A DNA stretch of 64,000 nt, taken from the NCBI GenBank assembly GCA_016183765.1, contig JACPEA010000004.1, positions 38,533-102,532 of the forward strand. The letters run 5' to 3'. Position 1 is the stretch's first letter, and each line of letters opens with the position of its first letter. The translations under genes and the position numbers were made by a program. The notes under the pieces were generated by a model. It was given only the letters and a program-made list of their open reading frames with translations, did not search any database and was not told the origin of the DNA. This document shows positions 27,077 through 37,077 of this stretch, in pieces. The DNA comes from Bacteroidota bacterium (GTDB taxonomy: Bacteria > Bacteroidota > Bacteroidia > Chitinophagales > Chitinophagaceae).

Positions 27077-27128
27077 GTTGTGGTGTTTAACCCGGTGGGG
27101 TTGGATAAATTAAGAATGGCAATCGTTC

Positions 27129-29216
27129 TCAGAGATCCATTTCATAAGCTCCCTGCTCAGAAATGGTTTGGTGCCGCAAATGTAGGCTGTCGGCAGCTTT
27201 TTTCCAGTACCGTATTTTCCACAATGGATTACTGCTGTCAAATAGATAGGCTGAACAGGCGAACCGGCTGGCCAATTGCGCAAGTTTGATATCGGGGTTA
27301 CCGCTGAGGATGATGAGATCCACGCTGATCTTCCTGGCGGGTACAGGAATGGTAACGGGCTGGTGAATGATCAGGATCTTTTTGTGCGGCCCTGCCACCA
27401 GTGGCCCCAATACTTTTATGCGGGAAAGGGATTTCCGTTCGGAAACGCCATACAGGATACGGGAAGGGCGCAGGTGGTAGCTGGCCAGGGTGCTATTATG
27501 CAGGCGTGCATCGCCCAGGAACAGGCAGTCAGCGCCATCCAGTATATCGATGGCCCGGTAACGGGGTATATTGTATACGATCAGCTTTTGTTGCTGTTTT
27601 TGCCGGATCCGGGTAAAACTACCCGCCAGGAACAGCCCGGCGGCACAGCAGAGACCGCCCATGAGCCAGGCAGTTCTTCTGGAAAACAACCAGGCAGCTA
27701 TGCCGATCAATATGCCATACAGTAACCAGAGTTGTAACAGGCTGAATGGGATATTGCCGGTTACAGCAAAAGGCAACCGGCTGGTCTGCTCAATGAGCCG
27801 GTTAAGCAGGTTGATGCAGAAGCTGAGTGCGGCACCTGTAAACTGATTCAGCAGATCCACAGGATATACCAGCAGCAGGAACATCTCGCCATATAAAATG
27901 ATGCCGGATAAAGGCACGGCGATAAAGTTGGTGAAGAAGAACAGGTTGGGAAACTGGTGAAAATAGTACAGTACCAATGGCAGCGTGAACACCTGGGCCG
28001 AAATAGTGATGGCACTGAGTTGCCAGGCTGCTTTGAGGAGTTGATTGGCAAAATAGAGTCGGCGATACAGGGGTTTCGTGAAAACAACGATACTGAGTAC
28101 GGCGCTGTAGGAAAGCTGGAAACCCACATCCCAGAGAAAATAAGGGTTATAGGCCAGCAGGCAGCAGGCAGATGCGGCCAATGTATTGTAGATATGGTTT
28201 TTTCGTCCCAGACTTTCACCGATGACGATAAACGAGAACATGACAACAGACCGCAGGATGGAAGCACCGGCGCCGGCCAGTAAACTGAAGCCCCAGAGCA
28301 CCGATAGCATGATCAGTGGTTTGCCCCAGTATAACCAGCGCTGTTTGCGGAAAGGCTTCAGCAATAACAGCAGCAGCCCATAGATCATTCCGAGGTGCAG
28401 GCCACTGATAGCGATGATATGCACCACGCCGGTATTGCTGTAGGCAAGCACCAGGTTTTTGTCAAGATCATCCCGGTAACCGATCAGCAAAGCCTCGGCA
28501 AGACTGTATGTTTTTTCTGCAGGCATCGCTTTACGGATGATGCCAAGAACTGCATTGCGGGTACGGATGAAGAATGCAGTTACTTCATTTCTGTTGGATC
28601 CATTCAGTACCGAATAGGAACCCTTTTTCAAAAATACCTGGTAATGGATGTCCTGCCGGGCGCAGTAAGTTGCGTAATCAAATGACCCGGGGTTCCCGCT
28701 GCTGGTAATGCGTTGCAGTGGCTGGCGCAGGGTCAGCATAGATCCATACTGAACTGCAGGAGGTACGCTGTCTTTTGTGAAATATAACAGGACATGACCA
28801 CTGACACGTTCCCAGCTCTGTCTGCGGTAAAGCCAGTCGATACTGGCCATCGCTTTGTAGGAATTGCTTTTGCTGACAAGTGGCTCCTGCAGGGTAACGA
28901 TCAGTTTTGACGTATCTGCCAGGTAGTGGCCCGCCCAGTTTGTATGGGAACTGCTGTGTTGCCACTGCATTCTTATAGCGCCGAAGCTAAGCAGCAGCAG
29001 GTTCAGCAATACGCCTGTGACCCATCTCCATTGGTATTTTCTGGAAACAGGGAGCCGCTGCATTACAAAGACCAGCAGGAGGGCAGCAATGCCAGCAATA
29101 CCGGTGAAACGGGCAGGTAGTTCTGTGTATTCTGCCAGTACGATGCCGGTTACGAACGGAACCAGTAACCGGAGCATAGGTGAAGTACGCCAGAAAGGGA
29201 TGCCAAATTGCCGCAT
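27129..29216 (-). CDS. comEC: ComEC/Rec2-type DNA uptake channel
   Basis: 695 residues. Two N-terminal membrane helices and a DUF4131-type OB region (about 60-200, including FTKDSVPPAVQYGSMLTLR) precede the multi-helix competence domain with the signature NTGVVHIIAISGLHLGMIYG. In competent bacteria it carries single-stranded DNA across the inner membrane. The C-terminal part after about residue 530 is where a metallo-beta-lactamase-like domain usually sits, but no HxHxDH motif is visible, so that nuclease-like part is degenerate. With comF and radA also in the window, competence is plausible but unproven. Confidence 0.9.
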   Translation of the reverse strand: MRQFGIPFWRTSPMLRLLVPFVTGIVLAEYTELPARFTGIAGIAALLLVFVMQRLPVSRKYQWRWVTGVLLNLLLLSFGAIRMQWQHSSSHTNWAGHYLADTSKLIVTLQEPLVSKSNSYKAMASIDWLYRRQSWERVSGHVLLYFTKDSVPPAVQYGSMLTLRQPLQRITSSGNPGSFDYATYCARQDIHYQVFLKKGSYSVLNGSNRNEVTAFFIRTRNAVLGIIRKAMPAEKTYSLAEALLIGYRDDLDKNLVLAYSNTGVVHIIAISGLHLGMIYGLLLLLLKPFRKQRWLYWGKPLIMLSVLWGFSLLAGAGASILRSVVMFSFIVIGESLGRKNHIYNTLAASACCLLAYNPYFLWDVGFQLSYSAVLSIVVFTKPLYRRLYFANQLLKAAWQLSAITISAQVFTLPLVLYYFHQFPNLFFFTNFIAVPLSGIILYGEMFLLLVYPVDLLNQFTGAALSFCINLLNRLIEQTSRLPFAVTGNIPFSLLQLWLLYGILIGIAAWLFSRRTAWLMGGLCCAAGLFLAGSFTRIRQKQQQKLIVYNIPRYRAIDILDGADCLFLGDARLHNSTLASYHLRPSRILYGVSERKSLSRIKVLGPLVAGPHKKILIIHQPVTIPVPARKISVDLIILSGNPDIKLAQLASRFACSAYLFDSSNPLWKIRYWKKAADSLHLRHQTISEQGAYEMDL

Positions 29217-29421
29217 AACCTAAACCTACACAAAACCGGTTGCCTTTTTCAGAACCGGAACGGAATCAGGTATAAATACGGAGTATAAGCCGGTGTAGCA
29301 GGGTTCGCTGGCAAATGTTTGGCAGTGATGAGGCCCGTACCGATTTTCCGGTAAAAATTAATTTGGAAAACCTCTTTTCTTTTTTAAAAAACCCAAAAAC
29401 AATTGTAGCTTCGAATTCGAT

Positions 29422-29440
29422 ATGTGTATAAATTACACAT
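29422..29440 (+). promoter_or_regulatory. Palindromic operator candidate before the amylase gene
   Basis: A perfect 7-bp inverted repeat ATGTGTA/TACACAT around a TAAAT centre, ending 13 bases before the amylase ATG (29454). A second perfect palindrome, TCGAATTCGA, lies at 29411-29420. A site this close to the start suits a repressor or a promoter-proximal activator of the starch locus; no regulator gene adjoins it. Confidence 0.45.
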
Positions 29441-29453
29441 TACGATTTGAGCC

Positions 29454-32366
29454 ATGCAGAAGATCTGCTACATGAAAGGAGTAGGAATAGCCTGCTTGCT
29501 GCTATTCCTGATAAGTCCATCCTATGCGCAATTATTACGGTGGTCCCCTGTATTTCCAAAGGAATCTTCCCTGCCCGTAACCATCACCTGCGATGCTTCT
29601 GCCGGTAATAAAGGATTATTGGGGTACAACCCTGTTTCAGATGTGTATGTTCATATTGGTGTGATCACCAGTCTCAGTACCAGTTCTTCCGACTGGAAAT
29701 ATGTGGTGAATACAAATTTCAATGTGCCTGCAGCATCAGTTCAGGCCAGTTCTCTGGGAAATGACAGGTGGTCGTTTACGATCAATGGCGGCTTGCGGTC
29801 GTTTTTTGCTATTACCAATGCTTCGGAACGGATACTGAAGATCGCCATACTTTTCCGGAACGGAAATGGCAGCAAAGTGCAAAGGAATACGGATGGTTCT
29901 GATATGTATGTGCCGGTGTATGATGATGGATTATATACACGTATCGATTCTCCACTGCAGCAACCTTTGTTTCGTCCCGTCCCGCAAACGTTTGCAGCCG
30001 CAGTTGGGGATCATCTTCCGGTAAAAGCCGTATCCAGTAAACCGGCTGACTGCCGGATTGTATTCAATGGAAATGTGGTGGGTGTTGCGGCGGCAGCCAG
30101 TTCCGTGAGTGCTGATCTTGTGATCAATACTACGGGTTCGCAAACGGTTATTGCGGAAGCGGATGATGGCGTCAGTATTGCAAGGGATACGCTCCGTTTC
30201 CTGGTAAATGAGAATGTGAAAATAGCAGCTTTGCCGGCGGATGTAAAAGATGGTATCAATTATGAACCGGGCGACAGTTCGGTTATATTGGTGCTTTTTG
30301 CACCTCATAAAAAAAGAGTGGCGGTATTGGGTGATTTTACTAACTGGACCGAGTCGCTTTCCTCGCAAATGAATATGACACCCGATAGCAGTCGTTTCTG
30401 GCTGCGTATCGGTGGTCTTGTGCCGGGCACAGAGTATGCTTATCAATACCTGGTGGATGGAACTGTCCGCATAGCGGATTATTATGCTGAAAAAATACTG
30501 GACCCGGCCAACGATCCGTATATCCCTGCCAGTACGTATCCCGGCCTTAAAGCGTATCCCTCCGGGAAAACAACAGGTATCGTAAGCGTTTTGCAAACGG
30601 CAAAGCCTGCCTATAACTGGGCGGTAAATAATTTTAAACGACCCGACAAAAAAAACCTGGTGATCTATGAATTGCTTCTGCGTGATTTTATTGGGACACA
30701 CGATTTCAAGACACTGAAAGACACCCTGAATTACCTGGTAAACCTGGGAGTGAATGCCATTGAACTGATGCCCTTCAGCGAATTCGAAGGCAACCTGAGC
30801 TGGGGGTATAATCCTAATTTCTTTTTTGCACCTGATAAATATTATGGCAATGAAAACAGTATCCGTCAGTTTGTGGATGCCTGCCACCAGAAAGGTATTG
30901 CGGTGATCATGGACCTGGTGATGAACCATTGCATGAGTTCATCGCCCATGGCACAACTGTACTGGGATGCAGCCAATAACAGGCCTGCAGCGGACAATCC
31001 CTGGCTGAACCCGGTGGCCACACACCCTTATAATGTAGGCAATGATTTCAACCATGAAAGCGAGGCAACCAAAAAACTGGTGGCTGATGTAGTGCGGCAT
31101 TGGCTTACAAAATATCAACTGGACGGGTTTCGATGGGATCTTTCCAAAGGGTTTACCCAGGTGAATAACCCTGCTGATGTGAATGCATGGAGCAGTTACG
31201 ATGCCAGTCGTATTGCCACCTGGAAAAGAATATATGATACGATGCAACAAGTATCGCCCAATGCCTATTGTATACTGGAACATTTTGCTGCCAATACCGA
31301 GGAAAAAGAACTTGCTGATTATGGGATGCTGTTATGGGGCAACCAGAATTATGCATTTAACCAGGCAACCATGGGTTATAACAGCGGCAGTGATTTTAGC
31401 AGCGGGATATCCAAAAGCAGGGGATGGTCCAACCCCGCACTCATTACCTATCAGGAAAGCCACGATGAGGAAAGGCTGATGTACAAAAACCTCAGCTATG
31501 GCAACAATGCCGGAAACTATACGGTGAAAGACAGCGCTACTGCCCTGAAGCGGAATGAGATGGCCGCTGCTTTCTGGGCCATGATACCGGGTCCTAAAAT
31601 GTTATGGCAGTTTGAAGAGCTGGGCTATCCTTATTCCATCAATACCTGTGGCACGGGTACGGTAGATCCCGGTGGCGGCTGTCGCACAGAAGCCAAGCCC
31701 ATTCACTGGGAGTATCTGAACCAGCCTGCCCGTAAGGCGCTGTTCGATGTATATGCCAAACTCATCAGGCTGAAACTGACACTTGGTTTTGCCGGCACTT
31801 TCACAGGCAATGCCGTTAGCTGGGATCTTTCGGGTTATGTAAAATGGCTGCAACTTAAGGGCGATTCACTGCAACTCATCGTCATTGGAAATTTTGATGT
31901 GAATCCGCAGACGGCTGCCGTCAGTTTTCCCTCGGCCGGTACCTGGTACAGTTACCTGGGTAGCGCCATCAAAACTGTGGATGCAGGTCCGCAAACCATC
32001 AGTCTGCAGCCGGGTGAATACTATGTATATACCAGCCGCAACCTGAATCATGCAGTGGTTACAGCCGTTAACACGGTGGTAAACGATCCGGTAGTTTTTC
32101 CGGTTTCCATCATGCCCAATCCGGTTATCGGTTCCGCACAGGTATTGTACCGGTTACCGGAAGCGGCCGATGTTACCGTTGGCATACTGGATATGTCAGG
32201 TAAGAATCTGGGAACTGTTTTCAAAGGGTTCAGACCTGCGGGAAAACGGACGCTTACCCTGCAGGGGGCTTTCCTGGCAGAGAAAATGCAGGCGAACGGA
32301 ATATACCTGTTGCGTATACAATATAACCGGAAAACGAGGGTAGAAAAATTTATGCTGATCCGATAA
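29454..32366 (+). CDS. Secreted GH13 alpha-amylase-type glycoside hydrolase with T9SS sorting domain
   Basis: 970 residues. Signal peptide (ending SPSYAQ), beta-sandwich N-terminal region with a CBM48-like segment (VILVLFAPHKKRVAVLGDF, about 270-350), then a GH13 barrel: GVNAIELMPFSEF, VIMDLVMNHC, nucleophile D562 (GFRWDLSKGF), acid/base E609 (ILEHF) and D671 (ESHDEER), all present. The final ~85 residues form a type IX secretion sorting domain (starts FPVSIMPNPVIGSAQVLY, ends KFMLIR), so the enzyme is exported and anchored at the surface. It cleaves alpha-glucans such as starch or glycogen. It heads the amylase-susC-susD-susE-susF operon. Translation could also start at Met7 (29472). Confidence 0.93.
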   Translation: MQKICYMKGVGIACLLLFLISPSYAQLLRWSPVFPKESSLPVTITCDASAGNKGLLGYNPVSDVYVHIGVITSLSTSSSDWKYVVNTNFNVPAASVQASSLGNDRWSFTINGGLRSFFAITNASERILKIAILFRNGNGSKVQRNTDGSDMYVPVYDDGLYTRIDSPLQQPLFRPVPQTFAAAVGDHLPVKAVSSKPADCRIVFNGNVVGVAAAASSVSADLVINTTGSQTVIAEADDGVSIARDTLRFLVNENVKIAALPADVKDGINYEPGDSSVILVLFAPHKKRVAVLGDFTNWTESLSSQMNMTPDSSRFWLRIGGLVPGTEYAYQYLVDGTVRIADYYAEKILDPANDPYIPASTYPGLKAYPSGKTTGIVSVLQTAKPAYNWAVNNFKRPDKKNLVIYELLLRDFIGTHDFKTLKDTLNYLVNLGVNAIELMPFSEFEGNLSWGYNPNFFFAPDKYYGNENSIRQFVDACHQKGIAVIMDLVMNHCMSSSPMAQLYWDAANNRPAADNPWLNPVATHPYNVGNDFNHESEATKKLVADVVRHWLTKYQLDGFRWDLSKGFTQVNNPADVNAWSSYDASRIATWKRIYDTMQQVSPNAYCILEHFAANTEEKELADYGMLLWGNQNYAFNQATMGYNSGSDFSSGISKSRGWSNPALITYQESHDEERLMYKNLSYGNNAGNYTVKDSATALKRNEMAAAFWAMIPGPKMLWQFEELGYPYSINTCGTGTVDPGGGCRTEAKPIHWEYLNQPARKALFDVYAKLIRLKLTLGFAGTFTGNAVSWDLSGYVKWLQLKGDSLQLIVIGNFDVNPQTAAVSFPSAGTWYSYLGSAIKTVDAGPQTISLQPGEYYVYTSRNLNHAVVTAVNTVVNDPVVFPVSIMPNPVIGSAQVLYRLPEAADVTVGILDMSGKNLGTVFKGFRPAGKRTLTLQGAFLAEKMQANGIYLLRIQYNRKTRVEKFMLIR

Positions 32367-32403
32367 AATAATAATGCACATATAAACAGAAAAAACAAAG
32401 ATT

Positions 32404-35400
32404 ATGAAATCCAAACGAATGCTTGTCGCTTTGTTTCTGGCTCTCCTGGTTTGCAGTTTGCAGGCCCTGGCCCAGGACAGAGTGGTTACCGGTAAGGTAA
32501 CAGATGCTAAAGACGGAAGCGTGATGGCAAATGCAACCGTGCAGGTAAAAGGCACTAAAACAGCAACCCAGACCGATGCCAGCGGATATTATGAAATTGT
32601 GGTTCCGGCTTCAGCGACCAAACTGCTGGTCACTTCGGTTGGATACGGTGACCAGGAAGTGAATATCAGCGGGAATACGGTTGATGTTCAGCTGAGTGCT
32701 ACCACCGTACAACTAAGTGATGTGATTGTGATCGGTTATGGTACGGTAAGGAAAAAAGATCTTACTGGATCTGTTTCGGTAGTGGCCGCCAAAGATTTTA
32801 ACAAAGGGCCCATCACCACCCCCGAACAACTGATCGTGGGTAAAGTGGCCGGTGTTCAGGTCACTTCAAACAGCGGTGCCCCCGGTTCAGGTAGTACCAT
32901 CCGTATACGGGGAGGTGCTTCACTGAATGCGAGTAATGATCCTTTGATCGTGATCGACGGTGTGCCGCTCGACAATGGCGGTATCAGCGGATCAGCCAAT
33001 GCGCTTTCCCTGATCAACCCCAATGATGTGGAATCGTTCAATATCCTGAAAGATGCGTCTGCCACGGCCATTTATGGTGCACGAGGTTCCAATGGTGTTA
33101 TTATCATCACCACTAAAAAAGGTAAAAGTGGAAAACCGGTGTTCAATTTCGGCACGCAGGCATCCCTGTCGGCAATCACCAAAGAAGCCGATGTATTATC
33201 TGCCGACCAGTTCCGCAGCATCGTAAATGCCAACGGAACCGCTGCACAGAAAGCGCTGCTGGGTAATGCCAATACCAACTGGCAGAAACAGATCTACCAG
33301 ACTGCTTTTACCAGCGACAATAACCTGAGTGTTTCCGGTTCACTTGGTAAAATGCCTTACCGGATTTCAGCCGGTTACCTGAACCAGGAGGGTGTGCTGA
33401 AAAAAGATAAACTTCAACGCACTTCGGTGAATATCAGCCTCACTCCCAAATTTTTCAAAGACCACCTGTCTGTTGCGCTGAATGTATTGGGTAGCCAGAG
33501 CAAAAACAAATTTGCCAACCAGGGTGCCATTGGGTCGGCCGTTAATTTTGATCCCACACAGCCTGTAACATCGGGAAGCAGCCGTTTTGGCGGATACTGG
33601 GAATGGCTGGATCCCACTTCTATCAGTGGATTAAAAGGACTTTCTCCCAGGAATCCTCTTGGATTGCTGCTGATGCGTGATGACCGGAGTACCGTTCAGA
33701 GAAGCGTTGGTAGTGCGCAGTTTGATTACAAAGTACATTTTCTGCCCGACCTGCGTGTGAAACTGAATCTCAGCTATGACATTTCAAAAGGAGAGGGAAC
33801 CGTGTTTATTCCCGATAGCGCTGCTGCCACCTATAACCGGTTCCAGGATGCAGCCGGTAAATGGAAAAGCGGACAGAACAATTATTACAGGCAGGAGAAA
33901 TCAAACGGGTTTATTCAGTTTTACCTGAATTATGTGAAAGAGATCGCATCCATCAAAAGCCGTGTAGATGTAACGGCCGGTTATGAATACAATGACTACC
34001 GCACTACTAATTATTCGTATGCAGATTATTCGGCAGATGGCACCAAACGCCCGAATTCAGATCCTACCTATGCAGTGGACAAACCTCAAAACACCATCGT
34101 TTCTTTTTACGGAAGATTGAATTATGCGTTCATGAACCGCTACCTGTTAACAGCCACTTTCCGGAGAGACGGATCTTCCAGGTTCAGTCCTTCCAACCGC
34201 TGGGGTAATTTCCCCTCTGCGGCACTGGCATGGAAGATCATCGAAGAGCCCTTCCTGAAGGGCTCACGTGCGGTGAGCGACCTGAAACTACGTGTGGGAT
34301 ATGGTGTTACAGGACAACAGGACGGTATCGGTGACTACGATTATATATCTTATTATAACCTGAGCAGCTCTACGGCGCAGTACCAGTTGGGAAATACCTT
34401 TTACCAGATGTACCGCCCCGGGGGATATTACGCCAACCGTAAATGGGAGCAGACAGCCACATCCAATATTGCCATTGATTATGGTTTCCTGAATAACCGG
34501 ATTACTGGTTCACTGGAATTCTATTACAGGAAGACCAAAGACCTGCTGAACCTGATTACACAGCCGGCGGGAACCAATTTCTCTAACCAGATTGTAGCCA
34601 ATGTGGGTGATATGGAGAACAAGGGTGTTGAATTTTCTGTGAACCTGGTTCCGGTGCGCAAAAAAGAACTGGAATGGAATATAGGATTCAACTTTACGTA
34701 TAATAAAAACAATATCACCAAACTCACCATATCAGATGATCCCAATTATCCCGGTAACCTGTATGGCGGGATTTCCGGCGGTACGGGTAACACTATCCTG
34801 ATCAATTCAGTGGGGTACAGCCGCGGATCTTTCTATGTATACAAACAGGTGTATGATAAAAACGGAAGCCCGATTGATAACCTGTTTTCCGACAGGAACC
34901 GGGATGGTATCATCAGTGATAAGGACCTGTACCGTTATAAAAGTGTAGATCCGAATGTATTACTCGGTTTCAGTTCCAGTGTGAACTATAAAAAATGGTC
35001 GGCTGGTTTTGTCATGCACGGAAGCGTAAACAATTATCTCTACAACAATGTAGCTTCCAGTACAGGTACGTTGCGAAATATCCTGAACCCCCTCAACTTC
35101 CTGAGCAATGGTTCTGCCGATATTCTTAAAACAGGATTTAGCGGTAACGGTTCGCAATACTATCTCTCGGACTATTATGTGCAGAATGCCTCTTTCCTGC
35201 GGATGGATAATATCAGCGTTGCCTACAATTTCGGGAAAGTGCTGCATAACAAAGCCAACCTGCGTGCAGGTGCCATTGTGCAGAATGTATTTGTGATCAC
35301 CAAGTACAAGGGGTCTGACCCGGAGATCAATGGAGGGATAGACAATAATTTTTATCCCAGGCCGCGTGTGTATGCACTCAGCCTCAATCTTGATTTCTAA
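32404..35400 (+). CDS. susC: SusC-type TonB-linked outer-membrane maltooligosaccharide transporter
   Basis: 998 residues. Signal peptide (to about 24, ending QALAQ), regulatory beta-sandwich (VVTGKVTDAKDGSVMANATV), plug with GYGTVRKKDLTGSVSVV and GVQVTSNSGAPGSGSTIRIRG, then a beta-barrel ending in FYPRPRVYALSLNLDF. With SusD it imports oligosaccharides released by the surface amylase. The 37-base gap to the amylase and 29-base gap to susD show one operon. Alpha-glucan specificity is inferred from the neighbours. Confidence 0.95.
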   Translation: MKSKRMLVALFLALLVCSLQALAQDRVVTGKVTDAKDGSVMANATVQVKGTKTATQTDASGYYEIVVPASATKLLVTSVGYGDQEVNISGNTVDVQLSATTVQLSDVIVIGYGTVRKKDLTGSVSVVAAKDFNKGPITTPEQLIVGKVAGVQVTSNSGAPGSGSTIRIRGGASLNASNDPLIVIDGVPLDNGGISGSANALSLINPNDVESFNILKDASATAIYGARGSNGVIIITTKKGKSGKPVFNFGTQASLSAITKEADVLSADQFRSIVNANGTAAQKALLGNANTNWQKQIYQTAFTSDNNLSVSGSLGKMPYRISAGYLNQEGVLKKDKLQRTSVNISLTPKFFKDHLSVALNVLGSQSKNKFANQGAIGSAVNFDPTQPVTSGSSRFGGYWEWLDPTSISGLKGLSPRNPLGLLLMRDDRSTVQRSVGSAQFDYKVHFLPDLRVKLNLSYDISKGEGTVFIPDSAAATYNRFQDAAGKWKSGQNNYYRQEKSNGFIQFYLNYVKEIASIKSRVDVTAGYEYNDYRTTNYSYADYSADGTKRPNSDPTYAVDKPQNTIVSFYGRLNYAFMNRYLLTATFRRDGSSRFSPSNRWGNFPSAALAWKIIEEPFLKGSRAVSDLKLRVGYGVTGQQDGIGDYDYISYYNLSSSTAQYQLGNTFYQMYRPGGYYANRKWEQTATSNIAIDYGFLNNRITGSLEFYYRKTKDLLNLITQPAGTNFSNQIVANVGDMENKGVEFSVNLVPVRKKELEWNIGFNFTYNKNNITKLTISDDPNYPGNLYGGISGGTGNTILINSVGYSRGSFYVYKQVYDKNGSPIDNLFSDRNRDGIISDKDLYRYKSVDPNVLLGFSSSVNYKKWSAGFVMHGSVNNYLYNNVASSTGTLRNILNPLNFLSNGSADILKTGFSGNGSQYYLSDYYVQNASFLRMDNISVAYNFGKVLHNKANLRAGAIVQNVFVITKYKGSDPEINGGIDNNFYPRPRVYALSLNLDF

Positions 35401-35429
35401 TTCAATCCATCATTCATAATAACAGATAT

Positions 35430-37043
35430 ATGAAAAATACATTCTTAAAACCATTCCTCGTCGCAGCTTTCATGGCAGGTGCCTGGGTGTCCTGCACCAA
35501 GAAGCTGGACCTTATACCTACGAATGGAATTACGGCTGCCAATGTGTACAGCACTACGGCAGGTTATAAACAGGCATTTGCCAAGTTGTATGGTAGTTTT
35601 GCCCTGACCGGGAACCAGGGACCTGCCGGTAATGGCGATATCCAGGGTATTGATGAAGGAACTTCCGATTTTTTCCGTTTGTACTGGAAAGCACAGGAGC
35701 TGAGTACAGATGAAGCGGTAGTAGCCTGGGGAGATCCTGGTATCCAGGATTTTCACCGTATGAACTGGACATCGGATAACCCTATGCTGAAAGGGTTGTA
35801 TTACCGTTCTTTTTACCAGATCACGCTTTGCAATGATTTTGTGAACCAGGCATCCGATGCTACACTTGCTGCCAGGGGTATTACCGGTACAGAGGCAGAT
35901 AATATACGCGCTTACAAAGCTGAAGCCCGTTTTCTGCGTGCCTACCAATACTGGGTGCTCATGGACCTGTTTGGCAATCCTCCTTTTGCAACAGAAACGG
36001 ATGCTATTGGTACTTTCCTGCCTAAGCAGATCAGTCGCGCAGACCTGTTTACGTACATAGAGTCTGAATTAAAAGCCATCGAACCTTTGCTGCCTGCTGC
36101 CAAGGCAAATGAATATGGGCGTGCAGACAAGGCCGCGGCCTGGGCATTGCTTGCGAGGATGTATCTGAATGCACAGGTATATACCGGTACGGCAAAATAT
36201 ACAGAAGCGATCACCTATGCGCAGAAAGTGATTGGTGCGGGGTACACACTTGTTGCCGATTATCGCTGGCTGATGCGCGCCGATAACCAGCAGAATACCA
36301 ATGAATTTATTTTTACCATTAATTACGACGGACAGAAAACGCAGGGTTATGGCGGCACCACTTTCCTGGCACATGCTTCGCTTGGCGGATCAATGAATGC
36401 CGGCGATTACGGGCTGGATTATGCATGGGCCGGTATCCGTGCCACCAAGAACCTGACCAACCTGTTCCCCGATCTGACAGGGGCCCAGGATAACAGGGCC
36501 GAGTTTTATACCAACGGACAAAACAAGGAGATCAATGACCTTACGGTATTCACAGACGGCTACGGCGTAAATAAATATGTAAACAAAACAAGGCCCACCA
36601 CAGCAAATATGCTCACATCTGGCAGTGCGGGATCGAACCAGACTTTTGCCGATATCGATTTCCCCGTATTCCGACTGGCAGAAATGTACCTGATCTATGC
36701 GGAAGCGGTTGTTCGCGGTGGTGCCGGTGGCGACCTGGTAACCGCCCTTGGCTATATTAACAAACTGCGCCAGCGTGCTTATGGTAATACCAGCGGAAAT
36801 ATCATACCCACACAGCTTACTGCCGATTTCATCCTGGATGAGAGGGCCCGCGAATTGTATTGGGAGGGGGCACGTCGCACAGACCTGATCCGTTACGGAA
36901 AATTTGTGGAAGGTACTTATCTCTGGCCCTGGAAAGGGGGTGTAAAAGATGGTGCATCAGTAGGTGATTTTCGCAAGCTGTACCCCATTCCTTCATCGGA
37001 TGTTTCTTCCAACGTTAACCTGAAACAAAATCCCGGCTATTAA
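35430..37043 (+). CDS. susD: SusD-type starch-binding lipoprotein
   Basis: 537 residues with lipobox cysteine C22 (GAWVSCTKK). Conserved RagB/SusD features: TDAIGTFLPKQISRADLFTYI, the DERARELYWEGARRTDLIRYGKF signature with surrounding helices, and a C-terminal end VNLKQNPGY. It binds alpha-glucan at the surface above SusC. It lies in the middle of the starch operon. Confidence 0.94.
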   Translation: MKNTFLKPFLVAAFMAGAWVSCTKKLDLIPTNGITAANVYSTTAGYKQAFAKLYGSFALTGNQGPAGNGDIQGIDEGTSDFFRLYWKAQELSTDEAVVAWGDPGIQDFHRMNWTSDNPMLKGLYYRSFYQITLCNDFVNQASDATLAARGITGTEADNIRAYKAEARFLRAYQYWVLMDLFGNPPFATETDAIGTFLPKQISRADLFTYIESELKAIEPLLPAAKANEYGRADKAAAWALLARMYLNAQVYTGTAKYTEAITYAQKVIGAGYTLVADYRWLMRADNQQNTNEFIFTINYDGQKTQGYGGTTFLAHASLGGSMNAGDYGLDYAWAGIRATKNLTNLFPDLTGAQDNRAEFYTNGQNKEINDLTVFTDGYGVNKYVNKTRPTTANMLTSGSAGSNQTFADIDFPVFRLAEMYLIYAEAVVRGGAGGDLVTALGYINKLRQRAYGNTSGNIIPTQLTADFILDERARELYWEGARRTDLIRYGKFVEGTYLWPWKGGVKDGASVGDFRKLYPIPSSDVSSNVNLKQNPGY

Positions 37044-37077
37044 TCCGGATCAATGTTATCATTAAAACATAGATGTT

